Shown here: positions 54,840-64,000 of the stretch, one piece after another
Layout of the letters: each line of letters starts with the position of its first letter
Position numbering within the stretch: position 1 is the first letter of the stretch
From: Staphylotrichum longicolle
Taxonomy: Eukaryota; Ascomycota; Sordariomycetes; Sordariales; Chaetomiaceae
Assembly (NCBI GenBank): GCA_019096155.1
Contig: JAHCVI010000004.1
Span: 930,001 to 994,000 of the forward strand
Length of the DNA: 64,000 nucleotides
Reading direction: 5' to 3'
The notes under the pieces: generated by a model
What the model saw: only the letters and a program-made list of their open reading frames with translations
What the model was told of the DNA's origin: nothing
Database searches by the model: none
Translations under genes and position numbers: made by a program

Positions 54840-55676
54840 CTACGCCTTCGCGTACGCGTCCAGCGCGTCATGCAACTGCCTGAACACCCCGTCATGCCAG
54901 CTCGTAATCTCATCAAACTCACTCGCCTCCAGCGTCCCGTGAAACATCCTCAGCCACGCGCCCACCATCATATCCGCATAGCTGGCCCGCTGCCCCAACA
55001 AAAACGGCCCACTCGGGTCCTTCTTGAAGAGCACCGCCAGCCCGCCCAGCATCTCCTTAAACGAGTCCTTGACCTTCTGCCTCGCCTCCCCCTCGAGCGT
55101 GAAATCCTCAAACCGCTTCACCCCGGCCCGTCGCACAAACTCGGCCTTGCTCGCCTCCTCAGACGCGGGGTCAAAGGGAAACCCCTGCACCGTCAGACCG
55201 ACGTGCAGCGTGAACGCGGCATCGACATTGACGTTGAACTGCGCATAGTCGGGCCAGCCGCCCGGGCGCGCCTCGGTCAGCGGGACCAGGATGGAGTGCT
55301 CCTTCGCCAAGACCCAGTCGCCGAGCGCCTGTGCGGGGAAGAGGTCGCCCGCGCCGGCATCCGGGTACGTCTTTTGCAGGTAGACGGCGATGTCGAACGA
55401 GTCGCCGACGAGCGCGCCCGTGTTGGGGTCGTGGATGATGGGCAGCGTGTAGAAATCGGTGCCGTCGGCGAATTGGCGGACGGGCGGGACGTTGAGGCCC
55501 TTGCGCACCTTGGTGATGTCCGGCATCTGCACCCAGTTGGTCGTGAAGGGCATGGCCTTGAAGTTGAGCGCGAACCGGGCTTTCCATGGGTTCGGCGAGC
55601 AGCAGGTCTTTTCGGCCGGAGGTCGGGTAGCGATGTCGTAGAACTCGATGGGGTTGGCGGGTGTTGAGGTTGTCAT
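54840..55676 (-). CDS. Glutathione S-transferase-like protein
   Basis: An intronless minus-strand gene encodes 278 residues. The N-terminal thioredoxin-like half has CCSPNPWKARFALNFKAMPF, VPPVRQFADGTDFYTLPIIHD (cis-Pro) and DSFDIAVYLQKTYPD, where Asp-Ser is the usual glutathione-binding pair. The C-terminal helical half includes LLGQRASYADMMVGAWLRMF, the conserved N-capping Asp region. The layout is close to fungal GSTs related to bacterial beta-etherases (LigE/LigF-like) and to Ure2-like enzymes. It is cytosolic, with a likely role in conjugating or reducing xenobiotics or lignin-derived aromatics. A TATA-like box lies upstream. Confidence 0.88.
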   Translation of the reverse strand: MTTSTPANPIEFYDIATRPPAEKTCCSPNPWKARFALNFKAMPFTTNWVQMPDITKVRKGLNVPPVRQFADGTDFYTLPIIHDPNTGALVGDSFDIAVYLQKTYPDAGAGDLFPAQALGDWVLAKEHSILVPLTEARPGGWPDYAQFNVNVDAAFTLHVGLTVQGFPFDPASEEASKAEFVRRAGVKRFEDFTLEGEARQKVKDSFKEMLGGLAVLFKKDPSGPFLLGQRASYADMMVGAWLRMFHGTLEASEFDEITSWHDGVFRQLHDALDAYAKA

Positions 55677-56912
55677 GTTGGATGGTGGAATTGTGAGGGG
55701 GTGCTGGTTTTGTGGAAGGTTGGAAATTGTGGCGGTTTGTGAGAGAGAGCAATCTGTTGATTGGGACGTGATTGGAACGTGTTTGAGAACGAGAACGGAG
55801 ACGATTGGGTTGTGAAGGTATAGTGTGCTTTTGTTGAGCTCGTCGCCCCTGAATTCTTTATAGATGTCTGTTCACACGAAACCCCGCCCCTTGATCAGTC
55901 CATTTGCGTGGGGGAGTCAGCAGCTTGACGGGGCGTGAATGTAATAAATCTGGATGATTCATCGTGAATCACTTGTTGAAAAGTGGAAGATTTGTTATTT
56001 CTACTGTGCTTACTGGCCAAGCATCTGTCGGATGCATAGAAAAACCTCCATGCTCTCCTCACACCCTCCCACGGTCAGGAACTCCTCTGAATATCACTCA
56101 ACATTTGATTTCTTTATCTCGCAGCGTAAGGGCAATATTTCCATGGACTCGTTTTTTTGTCAAGATTGATTTCGACCACAGCACGCCCAAGATTTCCGCC
56201 CTCGTGTCGATAAGGCGGGGTGAGTCCATCTAGCGCAACTGGCCTGTCAAGTTATCGACCCACACTTTATCCCCCGTCTCCACCACTCGGGGCCGATGAG
56301 CATTCCGTGTGCCACTGCTCAGAATCAACTCACCAGATGACCATTGAATCCTCGTACGGCTTGCAAGACGCAAGATGCGACAACCTCGAATAGTGATCAT
56401 AAAACTTCTCAGTATAATTAGTCAAGGTAGCAAAAAAACGAAAGAGAATCGCCCTTTGTACCTCTATAATTTGGGATTGCCAAACAGCTACCTCCGTAGG
56501 ATGTACCGACCTTAACCTCTCTAATCAAACTTGAACTCCACATGCAAATGGCTTTCCACATCCTCTCCAGTGTGTTAACGCACACATGAGTTGCCACATG
56601 CGGCGGCAGTTGATATGTACATACAAGATAGGAGAAACACTGTCACTGCTCTTGTATGAGTCTATTCCCGGCCATTCTCCTCGTCATCGGGGATTTCGAA
56701 CTGTCCGGGATATTCGTTTAGGGAGTAACCGCTATCGTGGCCTGGCTGAGCTTCCCTACGAGGGCGCCTAGAAGCTATGTTGCGACCAAAAAACGAGGTG
56801 CTGCTTCCCTTGTATGTGGTTTCATTGAATCCAGCTTGATTCGAAGATACCACGACGAAGAAATACGGACAATGGGCGCCATAAAGAGGAGCAACGGCAT
56901 CTCATCGAGCTA
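55677..56912. other. Intergenic, 1.2 kb
   Basis: This holds the GST promoter on the left. A 63-codon minus-strand frame at 56662-56853 looks like a protein C-terminus but has no upstream exon that I can join. No supported gene is present. Confidence 0.4.
55856..55862 (-). promoter_or_regulatory. TATA box of the GST-like gene
   Basis: TATAAAG on the minus strand lies 180 bases before the ATG at 55676. Confidence 0.4.
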
Positions 56913-57609
56913 ATGTCGTCAACCCCCGGAGACCTTTCTTCAGCCACTGACCCCTCCAATCTCTTCGATGCTTGGTCCATTACGAATATCGCCGTCATCC
57001 GCATTGCTTTCACCGACAACCTCACTGATCACCTCTTGCTCACTGAGGATTATTCGACCTTGCTAATTTTCCATCATGTCTCCTTCTTGGAACGACAGCG
57101 AAGGTGAGAGACCCCTTTCCAAGTCACAGAGTCTGGAGTATGTACCCAAGATACTCAGTAGTGCTGACAACAATAACCGCTCTCAGCCAAACATCCATCT
57201 TCCCAAACGGATTAGTCGACGAGACCCTTCGCACCATTGCCCTTCTTTTCCCTCAAGCGCAGTACAGCAACAAACACCGCAGCCAAGGCCCGAGGCAGAC
57301 ATGGCTTCAGAAACTGCGAGCCAAGCGCCGTGATGACGAACAGACGGTCATCGACGCACGGCTGGCGCTTTGCGAAACCCCGCACGCTGAAGAACGGCAG
57401 ATCGAATGCTTCCATTTCTGGAGAGACCGGTTGGTAATCCTCAAGCAAACATACGATGACGCCACACCGAAGAGCCTTCGTCAATGTTGGCTTAGTGGTA
57501 TACATTCTGGGTTGCGGTTCTCGTCTTGATCATCGCCAGATTCCTAAGCCTTGTCCAGGTCATCGAGGGTGCGTTACAGGTCTACAAGGCTTTCGAAGCC
57601 CCAAAATGA
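56913..57609 (+). pseudogene. Conserved fungal protein gene with a frame break near its C-terminal helix
   Basis: Exon 56913-57103 reads FTDNLTDHLLLTEDYSTLLI and FHHVSFLERQR. Intron 57104-57186 (donor GTGAGA, acceptor CAG) then joins in frame to SQTSIFPNGLVDETLRTIAL. Further on, HAEERQIECFHFWRDRLVIL and KQTYDDATPKSLRQCWL are readable. Near 57495 the frame changes and resumes as WYTFWVAVLVLIIARFLSLV and VIEGALQVYKAFEAPK before a stop at 57607-57609. This is a family common in ascomycetes whose end is normally W-x-DRRN-x-VQWYTFW, so about a dozen bases are missing at the junction. Function is unknown; the C-terminus is a membrane helix. The deletion may be real or an assembly fault. Confidence 0.65.
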
Positions 57610-58083
57610 TGGATGAATTTCAGAGTCTCGTGTATTCCGGGGCTTGCTTTCTCCACAAGTCTCCAGTGTCAGTGGTGTCTAGGTAGTGTATAGAGCGGTG
57701 ATATGGATATGTGCAAACATGTTTCCTATGCGGTCGAAGCAAGAACTGAGAACCGAAAGACACGTAATGACTACCTACCTAGGTGCCTAAGCACCCCATG
57801 GCCAAAAAAGAAATTTGTACACCCAAGCGGAGCTGGACATGTGATCATGCTTTAGGTAATGATAAGCTAGATCTTATTCTCAAACAGTATCAAATGAGAG
57901 TTGTTGAGAAAGGAAAGAGAAGATTAGATCAAAAAGAGTAAGAAAAAAGAGGAAGGAAAAAAGAGGTAGCTGAGAAGAGTCTCCGTGCTTTTCATTGCGA
58001 GACGTGTAGAGAACTGTTACTGTTACCTCTTTCGAAAGGACTGACAACCTCCTGTGTAGGTACCCATCACCTTACATCCCCCT
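57610..58083. other. Intergenic, 0.47 kb
   Basis: An A/G-rich stretch (57930-57975) and ACCTACCTAGGTGCCTAAG (57772-57790) are present. No gene is seen. Confidence 0.45.
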
Positions 58084-60640
58084 TCACCACCCCCGACCCT
58101 TCCTCCGCCTCGCCGTGCCCCCGGTTCCACCTTGCACACAAACCCAGTATCCCGCAATCAGTCCACTACAGTTATTCCCAACAGCCGGGTTCAGCCCTTC
58201 AAACACCGCTAGGCTAACACCCTCGGCCGTCGCAATCCCAGCGCACGTGTCCCCGCTCTTGACCAGGTAGAACTTGCTGCATCCCTTCGGGATGCCCGTC
58301 TGGACCGGACTCGGCGTGGCCGCTACCGGCGTTCCTGTGGTCATGGTTGTTGCCGGCGCGCCGTCGCCTGGAAGAAAATGGGATGTCAGCATTTCATCTC
58401 CCTTCTCAGTTTCCTGTGCTTGTCTTGGACGCAAACACCAGTTTCAAGTCGGGGGCACCTATCCCCAATGCGTGGAACAAAGGGGAGGAACAATGAATGA
58501 CCTAGATTGAAATGAGAACATGGGGGTCGCTTACTTGTGAGACCGAGGCAGACATAAAACCCGGAAAGCAGACCCGAACAGTCCGTGCCGACGGCAGGGT
58601 TGAGGTCGTAAAACGTCGCGAGCGGGATGTTGGCGCTGTTGGCGATCGCCCAGCAGCCGTCGCCTGGCTGGACGAGGTAGAAGCGGTTGCAAGACGCGGG
58701 GAAGGAGGATTGGACTGGGGTCGGGGTGCCAAGGGAGGCGGCAGTGGTGGTTTTTGTCTGGGTTGGTGCGGTGGTGGTTGGTCGGGTGGTTGAGCTGGCT
58801 GCGGTTGAGGACGCTGCGCCTCCTGCTGTGGTGGATGTGGGAGGGTGTGTTGTTGTTGCTGCGGTACTGCTGCTGACGGGGTCGCCTGGCACGGTGGAGG
58901 GCAGCGCCGCCGTTCTTGTTGTTGGGGTGCCCGGGACTGTCTTTGTGTTAGCTCTTGTCTTCACTTGGAGTCTGAGACATGACCACGGGAATTGCAGTTA
59001 CCTCCAACACAGTAGTAGTTTCCAACAACGAGTCCAGTGCAAGCTGTCCCTCCCAGCGCGGGGTTCCATGACAGAAAGCTGCTCTCATCAAACGTGCCAA
59101 AGTACAACGGGATGAGGTCGCAAGAGTCTCCGTTTGTGGCGAGATACCACGAATTGCAGGACGAGATGATGCCTGCTTGCGTCGGGCTGGGTGGCGTGTT
59201 CACTGTCGACGGCATGGGTAAACTGCTGCTATCAGCGTAGAATGCAACACAGTAGTAGTTCCCAACCGTAAGCGCACTGCTACAGCTGATGCTGTTCCAG
59301 GATTCAAAATCCGAGGTTGACAGATACCCCAGGTTTGATACAATGCTAGTGCAAGTGTCGCCCTTGCCGTGAAAGTCAGCAAACCGCCATCCAGGTGCCG
59401 CCCTGAGGAGAATCGAGACTTACATTGGCGGCTTGATACCAAGACTGGCAGTTTGCAGGCGCGCCTGCCGCCGTTGGAGTGGGTATCTCTGAAGTGCTGT
59501 TCAGGGACGGGAGAATCGCGGGCGTCCAGGAGGGGAAAATCATGGTCGTTGCTGCTGGCTGCGTTGACGAAGTGTTTGTGGCTGCGTCTATGCAGTAGTA
59601 ATAGTTCACATCAACTTCACACCCAGTCGCACCCCCGGCTGCCGGGTTGTAAACAAGGCTGAAGACATGTCAGTGACAATTCTCCCAACCGAACCCGGAG
59701 GAAACTTACAACTTATCCAAGGTAAGAAGATTGGAGTAGTGGTTTACAATTCCCTGGCACGTGTCTCCCGGGTTTGCTTGGTAGTAGCGGATGCCTGATG
59801 GGACGCTTAGCAAACAGGTGTAGCTTATCTGTGGCACAACATTTTCCTACAGTTCACGATTGTCCCAGCCCCCGTTGGCGATGGAGGCCACTCGGTGGCG
59901 CTGGGCCGAGGGCCCAACGAAGCAGATATGTCGCCCGTTATGGTGGAATACGGCTCCGTATTGGGAGGAATCGTCGTGGTCGAGGATGTCGTTTCTGAGG
60001 TGCTGGATGTAACAGGGGCAGTCGAAGATGTGGCAGAGACCGAAGTAGAGGTCGGACATGCTGTGACTGCTGTGTTGACACCGACACAGTAGGCCTCGTT
60101 CAACCAGAAGTTCTGGGAACAGTCCTGGCTAATCGATGGGTTCCACTGCAGAAACTGTGCGTGCGTGATGCCAAATTTGGCCTCGACACTCGGACACGAG
60201 TCCCCATCGACAACTGTGTAGTACATGTTGCAGGCGCAAGGAATCCCGGTCATGGTTGGAGCACCTGGGGTTGAACTGGCGCTGATGCCGACGCAGTAGT
60301 CATAGTTGAGCCAGAAATTCTGAGAACAGTCCTGGCTCACTGCTGGATTCCACTGCAGAAACTGCGCGTGCGTGATGCCAAACGCCGCTTCCACTGATGG
60401 GCAGCTGTCTCCGTCGACAATCTTGTACCATTTATTGCCTGTGCTCGTCAGTACAATGCAAACTATTCCACAGCTCAGGACGCACTTACAGTACGAGACG
60501 GTTCCAGTCTGCTGTGAATCAACGGGTGAGGTTAGGGTGGTGACGCGCCGCACAACCCGGTTCGGCACAGGTAAAACATTGTCGAGGGGAGAGCCTGCCA
60601 GGGCCGTTGCCACAAGGCCAGCTGCAATCAGGAAGAACAT
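58084..60640 (-). CDS. Secreted protein with seven LysM domains
   Basis: Seven minus-strand exons (60640-60490, 60438-59851, 59794-59710, 59658-59424, 59362-59002, 58936-58535, 58367-58084) give 701 residues, and every junction keeps frame. The signal peptide is MFFLIAAGLVATALAGS. Seven LysM units follow, each with a W/Y-Y start, a GD-x-C motif, an NP turn and a closing YC or VC: WYKIVDGDSC, YYTVVDGDSC, YYQANPGDTC, WYQAANGDTC, WYLATNGDSC, FYLVQPGDGC and FYLVKSGDTC. Units 1 and 2 are near-identical, a recent duplication. Ser/Thr/Pro-rich linkers separate units 2-3 and 5-6. No chitinase domain is attached. LysM proteins bind chitin, and some shield hyphae from plant recognition or enzymes. Tail residues are basic (ARRRKGRGW). 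Confidence 0.93.
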
Positions 60641-61794
60641 GGCTGGCTCATGCGTGGCTCACAGAGCAAGATGCGACGGCCGATTCTGAGCAGGTCTGAG
60701 TCTTGCCGTCGGGTTGGGGCCAGAACACAAGTCAAAGCAAAGACTGAACGTGACAGAAGGAGGAAGGGCATGGAGGGGCTTCTTAGAAGCCGGCTTCCAA
60801 GGAAATTGCCATTCCGTAACATGTATCCTGCTTCAATAATCGCATGGCTCGGCTTCCTGCCTTGCAGATGTCACAATCGAATTAGCCAGTGTCCATGATA
60901 GGAATCAGAAGGTGAGGGCATGAGTAAGGAAGTGACATCTCGCCACCATCGGCAAGCTGAACTATCGATTCCTGAGACATGATATTTTGAAGGAATGGGT
61001 TGGGGGTGGGGAGTGTCTTTAGTGAGACGGAGGTGTTCTCAGGGGTCAGAGGAGACAGGGGGCATGGAAGCTTGATTTCTCAACAACCCCAGCTGGATGC
61101 AATGCAACCCTGCACGTCGATGCCGCAAGTCTTGGTCCCACGCGGTCGTTAGCCACCAGCAATGTTCACACATTTCGACAAAAGATGAGTAACCCCAGTA
61201 AGCGGATATCTCGGGCTGATCATACGCATTACCGCCCTCCAGCTTCTAATCCCGGTCGTCGCCCCAAGACCGAGAGAAGACCGGGAGATGAGCGGCAGAG
61301 TTGCATTCTGTCCCCACCAGTTCGACGGGGATACTCTTGCCGAGGTGGTGAATTAAGGTAAGGTACCTTACCCCTGGGTAGGTAGGCAACCATACTCCAC
61401 CACGTCTATCCGTCCATGAGGTATCTGCTCACAGACCTTTTGATTGCCTTCGGTGGTTGCTGAATCAGCTTTGGTCACCGGAAGCGCTCTAATCTTGCAT
61501 CGCCCCTGACCCCACGTTCCGCAGTTGGGGATGCAGCTCAGAACCCTGTATGTGTAGCCTGCCCAGATCAGCCCTGTTGACAGTCTATCCGCGGCCCTGC
61601 ATGCTTCCCCTTTTTGGGCGCAAGGACTGACCAGCTGACAACAGCGGGAATGACACTGTCCCCAGCTCCGTATCCAACAAAGTGAGAACGCGTCCGTGAG
61701 TCTGACCAGTCTGGTTTTTTCACCCCTTCGTTTCCACTCAGATCAGCGCAATATTCTAGTCTGCCATCTAAAGTCCCGTACGCAGGAGTTTGCC
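60641..61794. other. Intergenic, 1.15 kb, divergent promoter region
   Basis: This lies between the LysM gene (minus) and the astacin-type gene (plus). A 16-bp GGTACC-centred palindrome is at 61357-61372. No gene is seen. Confidence 0.5.
61357..61372. repeat. 16-bp palindrome centred on GGTACC
   Basis: GGTAAGGTACCTTACC is a perfect inverted repeat, the longest of the GGTACC group, followed by GGTAGGTAGG. Confidence 0.7.
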
Positions 61795-62943
61795 ATGCGG
61801 GCAATCAAGTTTCCCTTCACGACCTTGACGGTCACTTCTGCTCTGCTTCAGCTCGCCGGATCTTGTCTGCTCACCGGCTCCTCTGTCCATCTGCGCCAGC
61901 GAGACTCAGCCAACGACACGATTCAGCGGAGATGGAGTCACATGGAGCCTGGAGATCCAGGCGGCGACAAGAACGACCCTCTCCATGTCCCCAACGGCGC
62001 TCTTTGGCCTGGCAACACCTTGGTATGGTGTTTCGGTGACACGTCCGAGTGGGGGAATCAACTCAACGCCATCCGCGCCGACATTGAGGCAGCGTGGAAG
62101 CTGTGGGTGCTTGCTGGTGTCGATGCGCAAACCATCATCTTCAAGGAGGGTGATGCCGCGGAATGCCATCCGGACAATACCAACGTGCTTGACGTTTGGA
62201 AGGGCCCTCTGCTTTCCACAGTGGGCTACTATGACAAAGGCAATAAGATGAGTCTCAGCGACAGCGCCACCGCGGCGCTGGGTGACAGAGTTGCAAACTT
62301 TGCGCACGAGATCGGACAGTAAGTCACTCGCCTGGATCCTGTTTTGTTGATTGCACCCGTTCCTAACAAATACAGCGCGTGGGGAATGCTTCATGAGCAT
62401 CAGCGCAACAACATGTGGCAAGCCGGCACTTACGTGGGAGGCCGTGGTTACAGCAACACGTGGATTTTTCACTGTGAGAACGTCGATGGCTACGATGACT
62501 ACACCTACGGTATTCCCGCCGATCAAATCTACGATATTTGCCACGACTACACAGCCGCCAAAGTCGGAATACCCATTGCCGGCGGTCACAACACCAACCT
62601 CATGAACTTGGATCAATGGCTGCCAGGCAAGACCTTTTGGCAAGTGGCGGGCCCGCCTGGAGACTTGGGATACGACCCAAAGTCCATCATGTTGTACCCA
62701 TCAACCTTGGGCGGTTACCCGGACCCTGAAAACGGTTGGAAGAAGAGAGTTGTCTATACCACTCACGACGGCAAGCTGCTGCCCGCCAACACAACGCCCA
62801 GCCCTGGCGATGTCGAGGGGCTGAGCGACATGTATCCCAAAGCGGAGCCGGACGACAGACCGTGCTTGCTCGGAGATGACTGCAACTCGCAGCAGGCAAG
62901 CTTCCGAGCCGCTCAGGGTTCATCGGGAACATGCTCTAGCTAG
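61795..62943 (+). CDS. Astacin-like (M12A) secreted zinc metalloprotease
   Basis: Exons 61795-62318 and 62376-62943 give 363 residues. The N-terminus has a hydrophobic signal (FTTLTVTSALLQLAGSCLL), then a short pro-region with RQR and RR that could be processing sites. The zinc motif HEIGHAWGMLHEHQR is assembled across the intron (His171, Glu172, His175, His181), an exact HExxHxxGxxHE astacin signature. SIMLYPS is the Met-turn. ADIEAAWKLWVLAGV and the C-terminal GDVEGLSDMYP fit the family. It should degrade extracellular proteins. Fungal astacins are less common than bacterial or animal ones, so horizontal origin can be asked, though base composition looks ordinary. Confidence 0.9.
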
Positions 62944-64000
62944 TGTGTCGGTCGATGAAAGGGGAAACGGTTCACAGACAGGGCATGTGTTTTGGGTCTG
63001 TGAGGAGGGGTAGATGTTCCTGCGGTGGCAGAGAGTTAACATGAAGCTTCGTTGATCTCATTCCCACATTTGCGTCACGTAGCTCCCAGATGATGAGACC
63101 AGCTGGAACTTTCTTGCGGCTTCCCAAAAAGTTCTTTGTAGAGTTAAAGCAGTGCCACCAGCACAAGTTTAACCTGGCTTGTCCCGAGCCCGCCGCATCA
63201 CGCCGCCGAGTGTATCCTGTGCTTCTAGACAGTGAAACTGAAGTCAGGTTTTGTCTCGTCAACTCAAGCTCTTCATGTTGCCAACCAGTCTGCGAACGCA
63301 TTATCACCGGCCTCAGTGAGGTACCCTGATGGAGAGCAACCTAAATCGAGCTGGTAAAGTCGGATGTGAGTTGCAACGCCGAGTCGCCGACTGGAACTTG
63401 GCTCCACATGGGGTGAGCACACTCAGACACTTTGATACATGTGGATGGTCCCGCCGGACGGCCCGGATGATCGGGAATTACCGCACGGAGTGCCTCGATC
63501 TACCGTCGGTGCCTGGCGTTAGCGTGGGATTGCGGACGCAGCGAGGGCCGGCCCTCCAATTTGCTGCATGGTGCTGAGTCCGATCCATGAGGTGAAGTCG
63601 CATCGGAACCCCTGTCATTCTCATCTGGCTAATGCAAAGTCAGCACAAGCTTCGGCGACAAAGGACCCAGGTGCGCCGGAAACAACCCTCTGGACCGAAA
63701 TCCCGGGTGACAGCCGGCAAATTCTAGGGCCTAGTCAAGCCCTGAAAGAATTAGCGAAACGAGTTTGCGTGGCGATACCCTCTGGGTTATCTGACTGGTT
63801 CGCTTTGAGTTGGAAGCTAGGTAACGAAGGTAGACAAACAGATCGAAGGAATGGGAAACTCAATGGTCGCGTTCAGAAGGCCAGACATAGAGATAAGGAA
63901 CTGTTGGGTGGATTGGTTGATTGATTTGAGGTTTAGAGCACAGAGCAAAACGGAACAGAAGTTCAACAACGGCCGTACACAATTGTCCCAATTTCTGACA
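62944..64000. other. Intergenic to window end
   Basis: No supported gene is present. A 118-codon plus frame at 63568-63924 has no motif or signal. Confidence 0.4.

Noticed and set aside
54870..55667. 265-codon plus-strand frame opposite the GST-like gene
   Set aside because: It is an antisense shadow; the minus strand has clear GST motifs.
56662..56853. 63-codon minus-strand frame resembling a membrane-protein C-terminal tail
   Set aside because: No upstream exon with a start, helix or splice site could be joined to it.
63568..63924. 118-codon plus-strand frame near the window end
   Set aside because: No signal, domain or homologous pattern; composition is like the intergenic background.

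Overview
The window looks like nuclear DNA of a filamentous ascomycete, most likely a Sordariomycete with a plant-associated or saprotrophic lifestyle. I base this on short GT-AG introns (about 46-90 nt, many with a CTAAC or CTGAC branch site), widely spaced single genes on both strands, and fungus-specific families: HET domain, HsbA-like, Zn2Cys6 regulator, FTA2-like, multi-LysM protein and DUF3712-like. Identifications rest on motifs I can read and on remembered family features. No database search was run.

Layout. 0-8.9 kb: a HET-domain gene cut by the window edge, a secreted alpha-carbonic anhydrase, a 3.5-kb gene-free stretch, a TauD-type dioxygenase and a secreted alpha/beta hydrolase. 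10.7-16.3 kb: endopolygalacturonase (GH28), a DUF899-like thioredoxin-fold protein and an HsbA-like surface-binding protein. 17-20.8 kb: an unstable block with a truncated flavin monooxygenase, a relic of a paralogue, and an intact copy of that paralogue carrying a 21-nt tandem repeat. 21.5-26.5 kb: a small secreted cysteine protein, a quercetinase-like bicupin and a frame-broken GH55 glucanase.

26.6-38.8 kb is the most interesting metabolic block: a cytochrome P450 (now with an in-frame stop), a Zn2Cys6 regulator, and on the other strand a membrane-anchored SDR, an HSL-type alpha/beta hydrolase, a Baeyer-Villiger-type monooxygenase and a SEC14 lipid-transfer protein. Together these could hydroxylate, oxidise to a ketone, insert oxygen and cleave the ester of a hydrophobic substrate. 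The pathway is inferred; the individual families are well supported.

39.6-64 kb: a 1024-residue secreted protein built of about 11 leucine-rich units of roughly 64 residues; a convergent pair of kinase-like genes with altered DFG motifs; a small split membrane-protein gene; a DUF3712-like membrane protein; a CE3 acetylxylan esterase; a frame-broken berberine-bridge-type oxidase; a glutathione S-transferase; a broken conserved fungal gene; a seven-LysM secreted protein; and an astacin-type metalloprotease.

Two window-wide themes stand out. About a dozen genes encode secreted proteins, mostly plant-polymer degrading, surface-active or chitin-binding. Five loci are damaged (17.2, 24-26.5, 26.7-28.4, 52-54 and 57 kb), which means either real gene decay or local assembly errors. 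Palindromes centred on GGTACC and similar sequences recur between genes. I saw no rRNA, tRNA, CRISPR array or transposase gene.
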